A stretch of DNA of 50,649 nt from CADCTM01 sp049671305 (GCA_049671305.1 JBATUR010000004.1:1-50649); one strand, 5' to 3'. Positions 9,112 to 18,353 are shown, numbered from the stretch's first letter. The notes: generated by a model from the sequence alone, not told the origin. Translations and numbers: made by a program.

Positions 9112-9309
9112 TCGTTGGTTGTCTCCTATTTGCATAAATATGCTGCGACAAGGTTGTTTGAGCTTATCTCTAACAGGTTAAGCTCAAAACAGATAATTTT
9201 GACCTAACCAGCAAGGTTATATGTTGCTATTTCTTCTCTAATAGTTCCCTAAACAGAGAATATTAACGTCAATTTTGACAAACCCAAAGTTTGACTAGTA
9301 TAAATACTT

Positions 9310-10137
9310 ATGTTACTGCAAAAAAGACAAATTTTCCGCTGGCGGTGGTTAATTACATTATTACTCATAGCGGCGGCGCTGCTAGTGCTGTTGCCGTTGG
9401 TTATCGTCTTGTTAACTTCCTTAAAACCAGCCTCAACAATCAATACAGGCTTTTTAGCAAGCACTCTCACATTCGATAACTATCAAGAAGCTTGGCGGCG
9501 TGGTAATTTCCTTTTAGCATTTGCTAATTCGACTTTGGTGGCTTTGGCAGTAACTGGCTTGCAAATTATTACCTCAGCTTTGGCAGGTTATGCGCTGGCA
9601 AGGTTAAAATTTCGTGGACGGCAAGCAGTTTTGTTAATCATTTTAGCAACTTTGGTAATTCCTTTTCAAATTTTAGTAATACCAATTTTTTTAGTGTTGA
9701 AATGGGGACATTTAATCAACACTTATTGGGCGCTAATTTTACCTACTGCTGCTAATGGCTTTGGCATTTTTCTGTTGCGGCAATACTTCCTAACTATACC
9801 CAAAGAATTGGAAGAAGCAGCGGCACTAGATGGTGCAAATCGTTGGCAAATCTTAGGTTTAATTATGTTGCCTTTATCTCGACCTGCTTTGGTAACATTA
9901 TTTTTGTTTACCTTTATTGGTGAGTGGAACGATTTATTTAAACCGCTGATTTTTACCACAAAACCGCAACTACAAACAGTACAATTAGCACTTGCCGGAT
10001 TTCAAGAACAATTTACCAACGATTGGTCATTACTAATGGCAGCAGTAGGAATTGCCACATTACCCGTAGTCTTGCTATTTCTGGTTGGTCAACGACAGTT
10101 TATACAAGGAATTGCGACTACGGGTATTAAGAATTGA
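9310..10137 (+). CDS. Carbohydrate ABC transporter permease (MalG-like)
   Basis: One of the two membrane subunits of a CUT1-type sugar importer. The 275 aa show six hydrophobic segments (about 13-35, 72-98, 108-130, 140-160, 185-205, 240-262) and a clear EAA loop (EELEEAAALDGANRWQILGLIMLPLSRP), which docks to the ATPase. No ATPase, binding protein or second permease lies nearby, so it is an orphan here and must pair with subunits encoded elsewhere, as is common in cyanobacteria. Its TGA (10135-10137) directly abuts the stop of the convergent desaturase gene with no bases between. Confidence 0.9.
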   Translation: MLLQKRQIFRWRWLITLLLIAAALLVLLPLVIVLLTSLKPASTINTGFLASTLTFDNYQEAWRRGNFLLAFANSTLVALAVTGLQIITSALAGYALARLKFRGRQAVLLIILATLVIPFQILVIPIFLVLKWGHLINTYWALILPTAANGFGIFLLRQYFLTIPKELEEAAALDGANRWQILGLIMLPLSRPALVTLFLFTFIGEWNDLFKPLIFTTKPQLQTVQLALAGFQEQFTNDWSLLMAAVGIATLPVVLLFLVGQRQFIQGIATTGIKN

Positions 10138-11223
10138 TTAGTTTTTATGGACAGGAGAAACAACCGTTTTTTCACCACTCCAATCAGTAAAGGTGGTTTC
10201 ATTTTTGTAATGTCTGGGAGTTTGTCGTAGTAAATTCCAGGCTACTTTGGCATCTAATAAATTCATTCGTTCTGGATAATGAGTGTTTAATAACTCTTGC
10301 ACTACGGGATAATAATCAGAGTTGATGCTTGGAAAAATATGATGTTCTGTATGGTAAGAAAAATGAAGATGCAAGGCATCAAATAGCTTAGGCACTCGCA
10401 GTGAAACACTATTAAGCAATGGGTCATTAATGCTAGTCATCGGCGAAAGCATATGATTGGTGTAAATGTAAAAAATCAGACCTGCGTAGCCAATGCATAT
10501 CGGTAGAAAGTAACTTAAAACTAATTTGATTGGGTCAAATTGTAGATAAGTTAAAATGCTCAGGTGAATAGAAATAATCAGTAGAGTTTCTCCAGCAATT
10601 GCCAAACGATCTTTGACACTAACTTTAAAAGAAGCTTGCACATAATCGACAGATTCATTATTAAAAAACAAAACAGAAGTTAAATTACGAAAGGCATGAA
10701 CTCCCCAAGCTGATGTCATACCTATTATTAACCAAAGCGGATTAACTTCAGCAGATGGTACAAATAAGTTTTGAATCCATTTGCCCCAGGTTTTTGGTTG
10801 TTCGTATAAGTAATTGCGGTCAGGATCTGCTAAGGAATTGGTTTTTTTGTGATGTTCTTTATTGTGTACGGCTTTCCATAATGTTGGTGGCATCCACAAC
10901 ATTGATAGTCCGAGTAAGCTGATTAAACGTGTTATTTGGGGGTTTTTAATGACGCTACCATGCATCAGGTTATGTGAACTAAATAGCAGGGCAATGACGC
11001 TATTTCCCATAATTAAGGATAAGGGTAAATAAAGCCACAAAAGATATACAGACCACTGATCTAATTTTGAGGCAATTCCCCAACCAAGTATTAAAATTGC
11101 CAGATTAATGATTAAAATGACTAGTTTATTTGGATCGGATGCAAAAGCTTCAGCCGGCAGTAAAGGGCGTAATTTTTTGGCATATTCGGCTTGAGTAATT
11201 TGTCTGTCTTCAACAATATTCAT
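10138..11223 (-). CDS. Membrane fatty-acid desaturase
   Basis: Integral-membrane di-iron desaturase or related hydroxylase of 361 aa. All three histidine boxes are present: HNLMH at 84-88, HNKEHH at 120-125 and HTEHH at 291-295. Hydrophobic segments lie at about 34-52, 58-80, 95-112, 165-180, 208-228 and 233-255. It is distinct from the DesB homologue at 22570-23655 and the regiospecificity cannot be read from sequence. It is divergent from a lipid-type methyltransferase gene; the shared 123-bp intergenic region suggests coordinate control of two acyl-chain modifying enzymes. Confidence 0.88.
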   Translation of the reverse strand: MNIVEDRQITQAEYAKKLRPLLPAEAFASDPNKLVILIINLAILILGWGIASKLDQWSVYLLWLYLPLSLIMGNSVIALLFSSHNLMHGSVIKNPQITRLISLLGLSMLWMPPTLWKAVHNKEHHKKTNSLADPDRNYLYEQPKTWGKWIQNLFVPSAEVNPLWLIIGMTSAWGVHAFRNLTSVLFFNNESVDYVQASFKVSVKDRLAIAGETLLIISIHLSILTYLQFDPIKLVLSYFLPICIGYAGLIFYIYTNHMLSPMTSINDPLLNSVSLRVPKLFDALHLHFSYHTEHHIFPSINSDYYPVVQELLNTHYPERMNLLDAKVAWNLLRQTPRHYKNETTFTDWSGEKTVVSPVHKN

Positions 11224-11346
11224 AAAGTCTTATCGATTTTTTGGGTGGTTTAGTTCAACAGGCATTAAGAAAAATTACCAAACTTCAAAAGGTTTTTTTC
11301 TTGTGATAGTGTGGCGGCATATTCAGGGAGAGTAGAGGTTCTGACC

Positions 11347-12477
11347 ATGAATTTCACTACGCTGCAAGATATTCAAAAGCATTTTCCGATAGTTGGCGAT
11401 GTCAACACTAAAAGCCCTTTAGCTTATCGAGTAACTCGTGGAGCGGTAGAGGTAGTTAACACAGCACAAATGGCTGTTGCAGAGGCTTATATCAATGGAT
11501 TAGAAGTTCCTGATACTGTACTGCGATCGCTTTTTGATACCTCTATACCAATCATTTATCAGCATTTTCCTTCTTTCCTGGTTGCTTATGATTGGATAGT
11601 CAAAGAAAGTGAGCAATTGGCAGAAGGTTCACGAGAATTAATGAAAATTCAGTACGATCTGCCGGAAGCAATGTTTAGTCTTATGTTGGGAGAAGGAAAG
11701 CTTATTTATCCCAAATATACAATGGCTTTATGGGAAAAAGGAGCATTGAGTCTTGAGCAAGCCCAAATGCATATGCTTGATGATGTGATTGAGAAAGTTG
11801 GCATAAAAGATGGAGACGAAATTTTAGATTTGGGTTGTGGTTGGGGTTCTGCTTCTCATTATATTCTTGCCAAGTTTCCTAATAGCAAAGTTACAGCTCT
11901 TAATTTGAGTCACGAGCAATGTGAGTATATGCGGAATAAAATGCAAGACTCAGAAAGTTACCTCAGTTCAGGTCGATTTACCTTGTATGAAAAGGATTTC
12001 AACGAGGCAAAATTTGAGACAAAATTTGACAAGATTATAGCAATTGGGCTTTTTGAACACATCGGAAATTTAACAAGTTCGTTTAAGAATTTAGCATCTT
12101 TTTTGAAAGATGATGGAAAAATTTTTATTCACATCATCACAATTTGTTTACCTCACAATGCAACTAATCCATTTATCCAACAGTATATCTTCCCTAATAT
12201 GCGGGTTTGGAGTTATGAAACAATCCCTAGTTGTAATCAAAATCTAAAAACCCTTGGCAAATGGTACATAAATGGTCTTAATTACACAAAAACTTTGAAA
12301 AGTTGGTTGAAAAACTTTGACGAGAATCAAGAAAAAATTCAAACTTTAAACTACGGCATGAATTATAAAAAGTTCCGTAGAATTTGGAGGCTGTATTTAC
12401 TCTGGTGTATTGCCTACTTTGAGAGTTGTAATGGAGAAATTTTGGGTAATGGTCAATATGTGATGACTCATGCTTAA
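11347..12477 (+). CDS. SAM-dependent methyltransferase, CFA synthase / coclaurine N-methyltransferase-like
   Basis: Class I methyltransferase of 376 aa. The AdoMet motif I ILDLGCGWGS begins near residue 158 and the following KVTALNLSHEQCEYM, KFDKIIAIGLFEHIGN and DDGKIFIHIITI match the cyclopropane-fatty-acid synthase / coclaurine N-methyltransferase family. I prefer the ATG at 11347, preceded by a purine-rich gagagtagagg, over the GTG at 11311. The acceptor is unknown; an unsaturated acyl chain is attractive because a desaturase is divergently encoded next door, but plant-like members methylate amines. Its AT content is high compared with the flanking genes. Confidence 0.8.
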   Translation: MNFTTLQDIQKHFPIVGDVNTKSPLAYRVTRGAVEVVNTAQMAVAEAYINGLEVPDTVLRSLFDTSIPIIYQHFPSFLVAYDWIVKESEQLAEGSRELMKIQYDLPEAMFSLMLGEGKLIYPKYTMALWEKGALSLEQAQMHMLDDVIEKVGIKDGDEILDLGCGWGSASHYILAKFPNSKVTALNLSHEQCEYMRNKMQDSESYLSSGRFTLYEKDFNEAKFETKFDKIIAIGLFEHIGNLTSSFKNLASFLKDDGKIFIHIITICLPHNATNPFIQQYIFPNMRVWSYETIPSCNQNLKTLGKWYINGLNYTKTLKSWLKNFDENQEKIQTLNYGMNYKKFRRIWRLYLLWCIAYFESCNGEILGNGQYVMTHA

Positions 12478-12544
12478 TTACACGGTGGCTGACACTTTCT
12501 CTTGTCAGCCATTGTACGTCTTTCTGCATATGAAACAATGAGCG

Positions 12545-13585
12545 CTAAGACTCAGAAGCTGTCATAATTTTCAGGCGAATGATCTGCTCACCTGTATCAT
12601 CTAAAGGTACTTCAATAACTTCATTAGTCAGGCTATCAAGGCAACTGAGAAGCGAGCGCAAATTGGGTGTACTCGCACCTGTATCCACATATAATCGGTC
12701 TGATAAACTACTTAAACGTTTCCAAGTTGTATACAGCTTACCAACAGTTTGTTCCAATACTGATGCCTGTTTAACCAAATCAGCAGCAGTATTTAAACAG
12801 TCTAGACGCAGTGCTTCTTCTAACGCCATTTCCAGATCCAAAGACGAGTGATTAATTGCTTGCACTTGCGCCGCAGCATCCAAATATTTTGCCAAAAAAC
12901 GCGCATCGGAAGTTACTTGTTTAACAGTATCAATATCAGGATTTTCGGCTACGGCTTCTTTTAAGGCAGTTATGTGTGTTTCTGGTAATTTTTCCATTTC
13001 TTTAACCAACGGTGCCAAATAACGCGCTGGCATGGAACCTGATGCGGCTTTTTCCTTAACTTCTTCGGGTAATAATTCTGATGACATTGCCGTCCATTCA
13101 TCAGATAATTGCTTAACTTCACGGCGAGTAATGCGATCGCCTTTTTGGGCAGCATCAGTTACTAATTGTTGCACTTCGGGAGATGATTTTGCCGTTTCCA
13201 CAAAGGCACGTTTGCTGAAATTTCTAATCGCTTCTGGATCAAGTTTACCCTCAGCTAATAAAGTATCGGCACTATTAGCAAGTTCAATTAAAGAATAAGC
13301 TTGACTTTTACTAATTTCTCGACTTTTCAACCAATTTAAAAAACCTGTACCTCTTCCCTCGCCGCCTTTTTTCTCTCGATCGCGTACAATTCTTAAAATA
13401 CGTCCGCGCCAGATTTCAGTTTGTAAGTCAAAGCGATCGCATACTAGCCAAGCATTATCAACCGACTGTTGGAAATCATACTCCAGAATATTTTCATCTT
13501 CTGGATCAGGTAAATCAAAATTTAAATCTACAGGTTGTTCGAGGACAGCAGTAAGATCAGCGGTAGAATCAGGAACTTGAACCAT
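12545..13585 (-). CDS. Conserved cyanobacterial hypothetical protein
   Basis: 346 aa, function not recognised. The protein is soluble, acidic at the N terminus (PDPEDENILEYDF), and mostly alpha-helical. The segment around GTGFLNWLKSREISKSQAYSL (about 85-105) resembles a short helix-turn-helix-like unit, and the middle (105-230) is a charged helical region. The C-terminal third holds predicted coiled coil (VKQASVLEQTVGKLYTTWKRL) and ends with LDDTGEQIIRLKIM. A DNA-binding or scaffold role is only a guess. It is convergent with the methyltransferase and divergent from clpB (276 bp). Confidence 0.75.
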   Translation of the reverse strand: MVQVPDSTADLTAVLEQPVDLNFDLPDPEDENILEYDFQQSVDNAWLVCDRFDLQTEIWRGRILRIVRDREKKGGEGRGTGFLNWLKSREISKSQAYSLIELANSADTLLAEGKLDPEAIRNFSKRAFVETAKSSPEVQQLVTDAAQKGDRITRREVKQLSDEWTAMSSELLPEEVKEKAASGSMPARYLAPLVKEMEKLPETHITALKEAVAENPDIDTVKQVTSDARFLAKYLDAAAQVQAINHSSLDLEMALEEALRLDCLNTAADLVKQASVLEQTVGKLYTTWKRLSSLSDRLYVDTGASTPNLRSLLSCLDSLTNEVIEVPLDDTGEQIIRLKIMTASES

Positions 13586-13861
13586 GAGCGACGCAAAGTG
13601 ATAGACGGACTATTATGGCACGTTCCCAAATTATAGGTGTACGCCACCGCTAGAGTTTTTTATTTCCTGGGTTCGTTACCTAACACAGGCACTACCCCTA
13701 CATAAATTCCCACAAAACAGCGCAAGATAGTGTGATCCCTACCTTTTGGGTGAGGAAGCTAGTACCGGAGGCTTAATACAAATCAGTTAGAGTCAGTATG
13801 AACGCAAAATAACTATAATTCTAAATTTTGAGTACGAAGACGTACTATTTGAGGATGCCAT

Positions 13862-16489
13862 ATGCAACCAACTAATCCTAACCAATTTACCGAAAAAGCC
13901 TGGGAAGCGATCGCACGTACTCCCGATATTGCCAAAGCTAACCAGCAACAACAACTAGAAAGTGAACACCTACTTAAGGCGCTTTTAGAACAAGACGGAC
14001 TAGCTAGCAGTATCTTCAACAAAGCCGAAGTCTCTGTACAGAAAGTGCGCGATGCTGTTGATAATTTTATCAAACGTCAGCCCAAAGTTTCTGGCAGCAG
14101 CGAATCAGTTTATCTTGGACGTAGCATTGATACGCTTTTAGACCGCGCTGATTCCTATCGTAAAGAATTTAGCGACGATTTCATCTCCATCGAACACATC
14201 TTACTGGGATATCTCAAAGACGATCGCTTTGGTAAGTCGCTGTTCAAAGAATTTAAACTAGATGAAAAGACACTCAAAAACACCATTACCCAAATTCGCG
14301 GCAACCAAAAAGTGACCGACCAAAACCCTGAAAATAAATATGAATCATTAGAAAAATACGGGCGCGACCTCACAGAAGCAGCGCGGGAAGGTAAACTAGA
14401 CCCAGTAATTGGTCGGGATGATGAAATTCGCCGCACTATCCAAATTCTCTCACGCCGCACCAAAAATAATCCGGTCTTAATTGGAGAACCTGGTGTTGGT
14501 AAAACGGCAATTGCGGAAGGACTCGCTCAACGTATTATCGCCGGTGATGTGCCTCAATCCCTTAAAGACCGACAATTGATTTCTCTGGATATGGGTGCGT
14601 TAATTGCAGGTGCTAAATTTAGAGGAGAATTTGAGGAACGTCTCAAAGCTGTCCTTAAAGAAGTCACCGACTCTCGTGGTCAAATTATCCTATTTATAGA
14701 CGAAATCCATACTGTAGTTGGTGCCGGGGCAACCCAAGGTGCTATGGATGCAGGTAATTTGCTGAAGCCAATGTTAGCACGGGGTGAGTTGCGCTGTATC
14801 GGTGCGACAACTTTGGATGAGTATCGTAAGTATATCGAAAAAGATGCGGCATTAGAGCGCCGATTCCAGCAAGTATATGTCGATCAGCCGAGTGTTGAAG
14901 ATACTATCTCGATTTTGCGGGGATTGAAAGAGCGTTATGAAGTCCATCACGGGGTGAAGATTTCTGATAATGCGCTGGTTGCTGCTGCTACACTGTCTAC
15001 AAGATATATTAGCGATCGCTTCTTACCGGATAAAGCGATTGATCTAGTTGACGAAGCCGCTGCACGCCTGAAAATGGAGATAACCTCCAAACCAGAAGAA
15101 CTTGACGAAATCGATCGCCGCGTCATGCAATTGCAAATGGAGCAGTTATCATTACAAAAGGAAAGTAATCCGGCTTCTCGTGAACGGTTGGAACGACTAG
15201 AAAAAGAAATTGCCGACTTGCAAGAAGACCAACGCGCTTTAAGTGCTCAATGGCAGTCAGAAAAAGACAGTCTGACTCGCATTCAAAGCATAAAAGAGGA
15301 AATTGACCGCGTTAATGTGGAAATCAGCCAAGCAGAACGTAATTATGACCTCAGTAAAGCTGCTGAATTAAAATACGGCACATCAACTCAGTTGCAATCC
15401 TCATTACAAGAGGCTGAAGCTCATTTAGCCGCAAATCAAACTAGTGGCGCATCCCTCCTAAGAGAGGAAGTTACCGAGTCTGATATTGCTGAAATCATTT
15501 CTAAGTGGACAGGTATTCCGATCAGCAAATTAGTTGAATCGGAAATGGAAAAACTACTACACTTAGAAGATGAATTGCATCAACGGGTAGTTGGACAAGA
15601 TGAAGCGGTTACTGCAGTTGCCGATGCCATTCAGCGATCGCGTGCTGGTTTATCTGACCCCAACCGTCCTACTGCTAGCTTTATTTTCCTCGGTCCCACT
15701 GGCGTTGGCAAGACGGAATTGGCAAAAGCACTTGCTGCTTATCTTTTCGATACTGAAGAAGCTTTAGTGCGAATTGATATGTCGGAATATATGGAGAAAC
15801 ATTCGGTTTCCAGGCTGATTGGTGCACCTCCAGGATATGTTGGTTATGAAGAAGGTGGACAATTAACAGAATCGATCCGTCGTCGTCCTTATGCGGTAAT
15901 CTTGTTTGATGAAATCGAAAAAGCGCATCCAGATGTCTTCAACGTGATGCTGCAAATTCTTGATGATGGTCGTGTTACCGATTCTCAAGGTCATGCGGTA
16001 GACTTTAAGAATGCTGTAATCATTATGACCAGTAACATCGGTTCTCAATATATCCTTGATGTTGCAGGCGATGATAGCCACTATGATGAAATGCAGAGTC
16101 GGGTCATGGAGGCAATGCGGAGTAGTTTCCGTCCAGAATTCCTCAACCGTATTGATGAAGTAATTATCTTCCACGCTTTGAAGAAAGAGCAGCTACGATA
16201 TATTGTATCTCTGCAAATCCAGCGTTTAGAACAACGGTTAGCCGAACGCAAAATGTCTCTGAAGCTTTCGGAATCAGCTCTTGACTTTTTGGCAGAAGTA
16301 GGATATGACCCAGTGTATGGCGCAAGACCATTAAAGCGGGCAATTCAGCGGGAACTAGAAACACAAATTGCCAAAGGCATCCTCAGAAGTGAGTTTCGCG
16401 ACGGCGACACAATTTATGTAGATGTCGAGAATGAAAGGTTGGCATTTAAGCGTTTGCCAGTAGATGTTTTGACAGTGCAACCGAGTTAA
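13862..16489 (+). CDS. clpB: ATP-dependent disaggregase ClpB
   Basis: Hexameric AAA+ chaperone that threads proteins out of aggregates together with DnaK. The 875 aa contain the Clp N domain (1-150), AAA-1 with Walker A GEPGVGKT near 205 and DEIHTVVGAGA, the M-domain coiled coil (about 410-530) that separates ClpB from ClpA and ClpC, and AAA-2 with GPTGVGKT near 615, followed by the D2-small domain (LNRIDEVIIF, YDPVYGARPLKRAIQR). No CIRCE element is visible upstream. A terminator follows at 16513-16546. Confidence 0.98.
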   Translation: MQPTNPNQFTEKAWEAIARTPDIAKANQQQQLESEHLLKALLEQDGLASSIFNKAEVSVQKVRDAVDNFIKRQPKVSGSSESVYLGRSIDTLLDRADSYRKEFSDDFISIEHILLGYLKDDRFGKSLFKEFKLDEKTLKNTITQIRGNQKVTDQNPENKYESLEKYGRDLTEAAREGKLDPVIGRDDEIRRTIQILSRRTKNNPVLIGEPGVGKTAIAEGLAQRIIAGDVPQSLKDRQLISLDMGALIAGAKFRGEFEERLKAVLKEVTDSRGQIILFIDEIHTVVGAGATQGAMDAGNLLKPMLARGELRCIGATTLDEYRKYIEKDAALERRFQQVYVDQPSVEDTISILRGLKERYEVHHGVKISDNALVAAATLSTRYISDRFLPDKAIDLVDEAAARLKMEITSKPEELDEIDRRVMQLQMEQLSLQKESNPASRERLERLEKEIADLQEDQRALSAQWQSEKDSLTRIQSIKEEIDRVNVEISQAERNYDLSKAAELKYGTSTQLQSSLQEAEAHLAANQTSGASLLREEVTESDIAEIISKWTGIPISKLVESEMEKLLHLEDELHQRVVGQDEAVTAVADAIQRSRAGLSDPNRPTASFIFLGPTGVGKTELAKALAAYLFDTEEALVRIDMSEYMEKHSVSRLIGAPPGYVGYEEGGQLTESIRRRPYAVILFDEIEKAHPDVFNVMLQILDDGRVTDSQGHAVDFKNAVIIMTSNIGSQYILDVAGDDSHYDEMQSRVMEAMRSSFRPEFLNRIDEVIIFHALKKEQLRYIVSLQIQRLEQRLAERKMSLKLSESALDFLAEVGYDPVYGARPLKRAIQRELETQIAKGILRSEFRDGDTIYVDVENERLAFKRLPVDVLTVQPS

Positions 16490-16512
16490 TTTTAAAGCTT
16501 GATGATTATAAT

Positions 16513-16546
16513 ACAGGTGGTGTTGCGGCGCTGCCTGTTTTTTTTT
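16513..16546 (+). terminator. Terminator downstream of clpB
   Basis: A 10-bp stem with wobble pairs (16513-16522 with 16529-16538), a short loop and nine T residues; a good rho-independent terminator 24 bp after the clpB stop. Confidence 0.85.
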
Positions 16547-16658
16547 GTTGGAAATATTACTCATGCAATCTTGTCTGGTTTTCAGGAAATAACATTTCTT
16601 CTTTTGTAGTTTCTTTCAACGTGCTGCAAGATATTTAATTGATTAAAGTGGTATCTCA

Positions 16659-17009
16659 ATGAGTGATAGTGATAAGGATTCAGATAAAAAACAGCCCTGG
16701 CTAATCCCAATTTTAGTAGCGGTTGTTACCACAGTTGGTGCAGTTACAGTAGCGCTGATTAACAAGCCACAGTCGCAGACAAATACACCATCGAGTCCAT
16801 CAACTAAGAAATACACAATACTAGCTAATGATTCGACAGGAATAACTCTCCCTGTTTCACAAGGCGACACTCTCAAAATTACGGCTTCTGGTGATGTTCA
16901 TACAAATAAAAATGGTAATGTTACAGATTGCGATGTTTGGGCAACGCCTGAAGGTTTACCAAAGTGTCGTTATACTAAAGAGAATTCTAGCTTGTCTGGG
17001 TTACCTTAA
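16659..17009 (+). CDS. Single-pass membrane protein, possibly truncated
   Basis: 116 aa with a charged cytoplasmic start (MSDSDKDSDKK), one membrane span (about 13-34), a Ser/Thr/Pro linker and a beta-rich outer part beginning ILANDSTGITLPVSQGDTLKITASGDV. This last part resembles the first half of PA-IL-like galactose-binding lectin domains (G-I-x-L..G....I.ASG.V...D), which normally continue past ...LPG-P to a second half. Here the frame stops at NSSLSGLP, so the gene may be a 3'-truncated copy. The next 80 bp hold no continuation that I can see. Confidence 0.55.
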   Translation: MSDSDKDSDKKQPWLIPILVAVVTTVGAVTVALINKPQSQTNTPSSPSTKKYTILANDSTGITLPVSQGDTLKITASGDVHTNKNGNVTDCDVWATPEGLPKCRYTKENSSLSGLP

Positions 17010-17092
17010 ACCTTAAAGCCGTAACCTGGGTTTCCTTTCTTCAACCCAGTATCTCCTTCCCCGATGCTCTGCGGCACAGCTTGTATAGAAAA

Positions 17093-17422
17093 TCAACGAG
17101 TAACAACCCGTGTGTGTGCCTGTGAGCGAGATTCCGGTTTAGTTTTCACCACAATTTCCACATCTCGACCTAAAGCATTTAGGAAACGAAATAGTCGTAC
17201 AGTCGAAAAACCAGATAACTTTCCATTGATTAATGCTGAAATTTTGGGTTGGTCAATGCCTAAAAGCGCTGCTGCCTCAGATTGAGTCATTTGCTGCTTA
17301 GTAATAATGCTACTGATTTTACGGGCAAGTTCTGCTTTGACCAATAATTCTTCAGAGTTCTCTAAACCCAAATCTGCAAACACATTGCCACCACTTGCTT
17401 GTACTCTAATTTCTTGAGTCAT
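17093..17422 (-). CDS. XRE-family helix-turn-helix antitoxin (HigA-like)
   Basis: 109 aa. An HTH of the XRE/Cro type covers about residues 32-90 (ITKQQMTQSEAAALLGIDQPKISALINGKLSGFSTVRLFRFLNALG). It starts 3 bp after the stop of the toxin gene, the toxin-first order typical of HigBA modules. It is expected to bind and neutralise the toxin and to repress the operon promoter near 17800-17830. An intact ORF with no sign of decay. Confidence 0.85.
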   Translation of the reverse strand: MTQEIRVQASGGNVFADLGLENSEELLVKAELARKISSIITKQQMTQSEAAALLGIDQPKISALINGKLSGFSTVRLFRFLNALGRDVEIVVKTKPESRSQAHTRVVTR

Positions 17423-17425
17423 ACT

Positions 17426-17800
17426 TCATCCCTGCTGCTTGCTGTAATTCTCTGAGTAATGATCTTTGGCTCGTTTAAGCCTTGCTTCAATCAATTCAAT
17501 ATCCTGCTTGGGGGTAGCAATGCCTTGCTTTGATTTTTTCTGAAAAGCGTGTAATACATATACCATATTAGCTAGTTTCACCGTGTAAATGGCTCGGTAA
17601 GTGTCTCCGTCAAAATCTTCAACAACTTCAAGTACCCCAGCTCCCTTAAATCCTTTGAGTGGCTTGGCTGAAAAATGCTTCTCCCCACATTGAGCCAAGT
17701 ACAAGGCATACCCAATGGCTTGCCGAACATCCTCTGGGAACTCTTTCAAATCTTGAAGAGAACTTCCAACCCATTCAACTGGCTTTAGTAACGCACTCAT
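17426..17800 (-). CDS. RelE/HigB-like toxin (phage Gp49-like family)
   Basis: 124 aa. The sequence fits the Gp49-like/HigB toxin family: VGSSLQDLKEFPEDVRQAIGYALYLAQ at the start, then KPLKGFKGAGVLEVVEDFDGDTYRAIYTVKL and VYVLHAFQKKSKQGIATPKQDIELIEARL. Members are ribosome-dependent mRNA endonucleases; the basic patch KKSKQG and the C-terminal helix are usual. It is translationally close-coupled to the antitoxin gene (3-bp gap). The module is next to remnants of a second, broken toxin-antitoxin locus. Confidence 0.87.
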   Translation of the reverse strand: MSALLKPVEWVGSSLQDLKEFPEDVRQAIGYALYLAQCGEKHFSAKPLKGFKGAGVLEVVEDFDGDTYRAIYTVKLANMVYVLHAFQKKSKQGIATPKQDIELIEARLKRAKDHYSENYSKQQG

Positions 17801-17889
17801 GCTCTGAGTATGCTAGTTTTGGCATATCATGTCAATGGCTAAGTCCTGCTAGTCCAGCCACCTAACACTTTATGGCAGGGGACTGGCAA

Positions 17890-17991
17890 AGTTAACCGTA
17901 GTGTAAAGGATAGGAAGAAACGATTCGGATTTTCTTTGCTCATAGGGCAAATAAATGAGAGCAGCAACAATATCGGAGTTTTTTTTATTAA
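17890..17991 (+). pseudogene. BrnT-like toxin remnant
   Basis: Reading from 17914 gives EETIRIFFAHRANK, a TGA stop at 17956-17958, then EQQQYRSFFY ending at 17991. This is the usual C-terminal pattern of BrnT RNase toxins (EETIRIISARxAxKxExxxY). Just upstream, another frame reads KLTVV then hits a stop, matching the preceding BrnT strand. So at least two frameshifts and one nonsense codon separate pieces of one gene. The end overlaps the antitoxin-like frame, as in intact brnTA operons. I found no N-terminal half. Confidence 0.55.
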
Positions 17992-18173
17992 AGATGAGTA
18001 TGATTTTTCCCCATCTGCGAAGAATCTTTACATCAAGAAGCTTAAGAAGCAAGTAACAATTTGGTTTGAAGAGGAAGTTATTGAGTACTTTAAAGTTTTA
18101 GCTGAGGAAAGAGGTATTTCTTCTCAAAGTTTGATTCATCTATATTTATTGGCAAGATTGCTTAAAATCCTAG
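17987..18173 (+). pseudogene. BrnA/CopG-like antitoxin, start lost and frameshifted
   Basis: The frame from 17987 reads IKDEYDFSPSAKNLYIKKLKKQ, then VTIWFEEEVIEYFKVLAEERG, ISSQSLIHLYL, a clear BrnA/CopG-type ribbon-helix-helix antitoxin. The expected ATG is ATT here. After LIHLYL the open frame runs into an unrelated tail to 18202, while a +1 shift at about 18150 gives WQDCLKS and a stop at 18171-18173, matching the conserved (R)DC ending of the family. A TTG at 17936 could start a longer 88-aa product, so expression is not excluded. Confidence 0.6.
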
Positions 18174-18353
18174 CGAAAGCCGCCATTATAATGGGTGCGT
18201 GAAGCTTAACAATACAGTGAGAGTAGCGTGCAAAATTGCTTCGTTTCGGTTATACCTACCGCCGCTCACTTTTGTTGTTATCCTACTTCTACTAACAGCA
18301 CCAAGCGTTGCTAGGGGCAGTATTACCTCCAAACCTTTTATGAAAATTAATCT

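Noticed and set aside
13586..13861. CIRCE or other heat-shock operator before clpB
   Set aside because: I looked for TTAGCACTC-N9-GAGTGCTAA and found no match.
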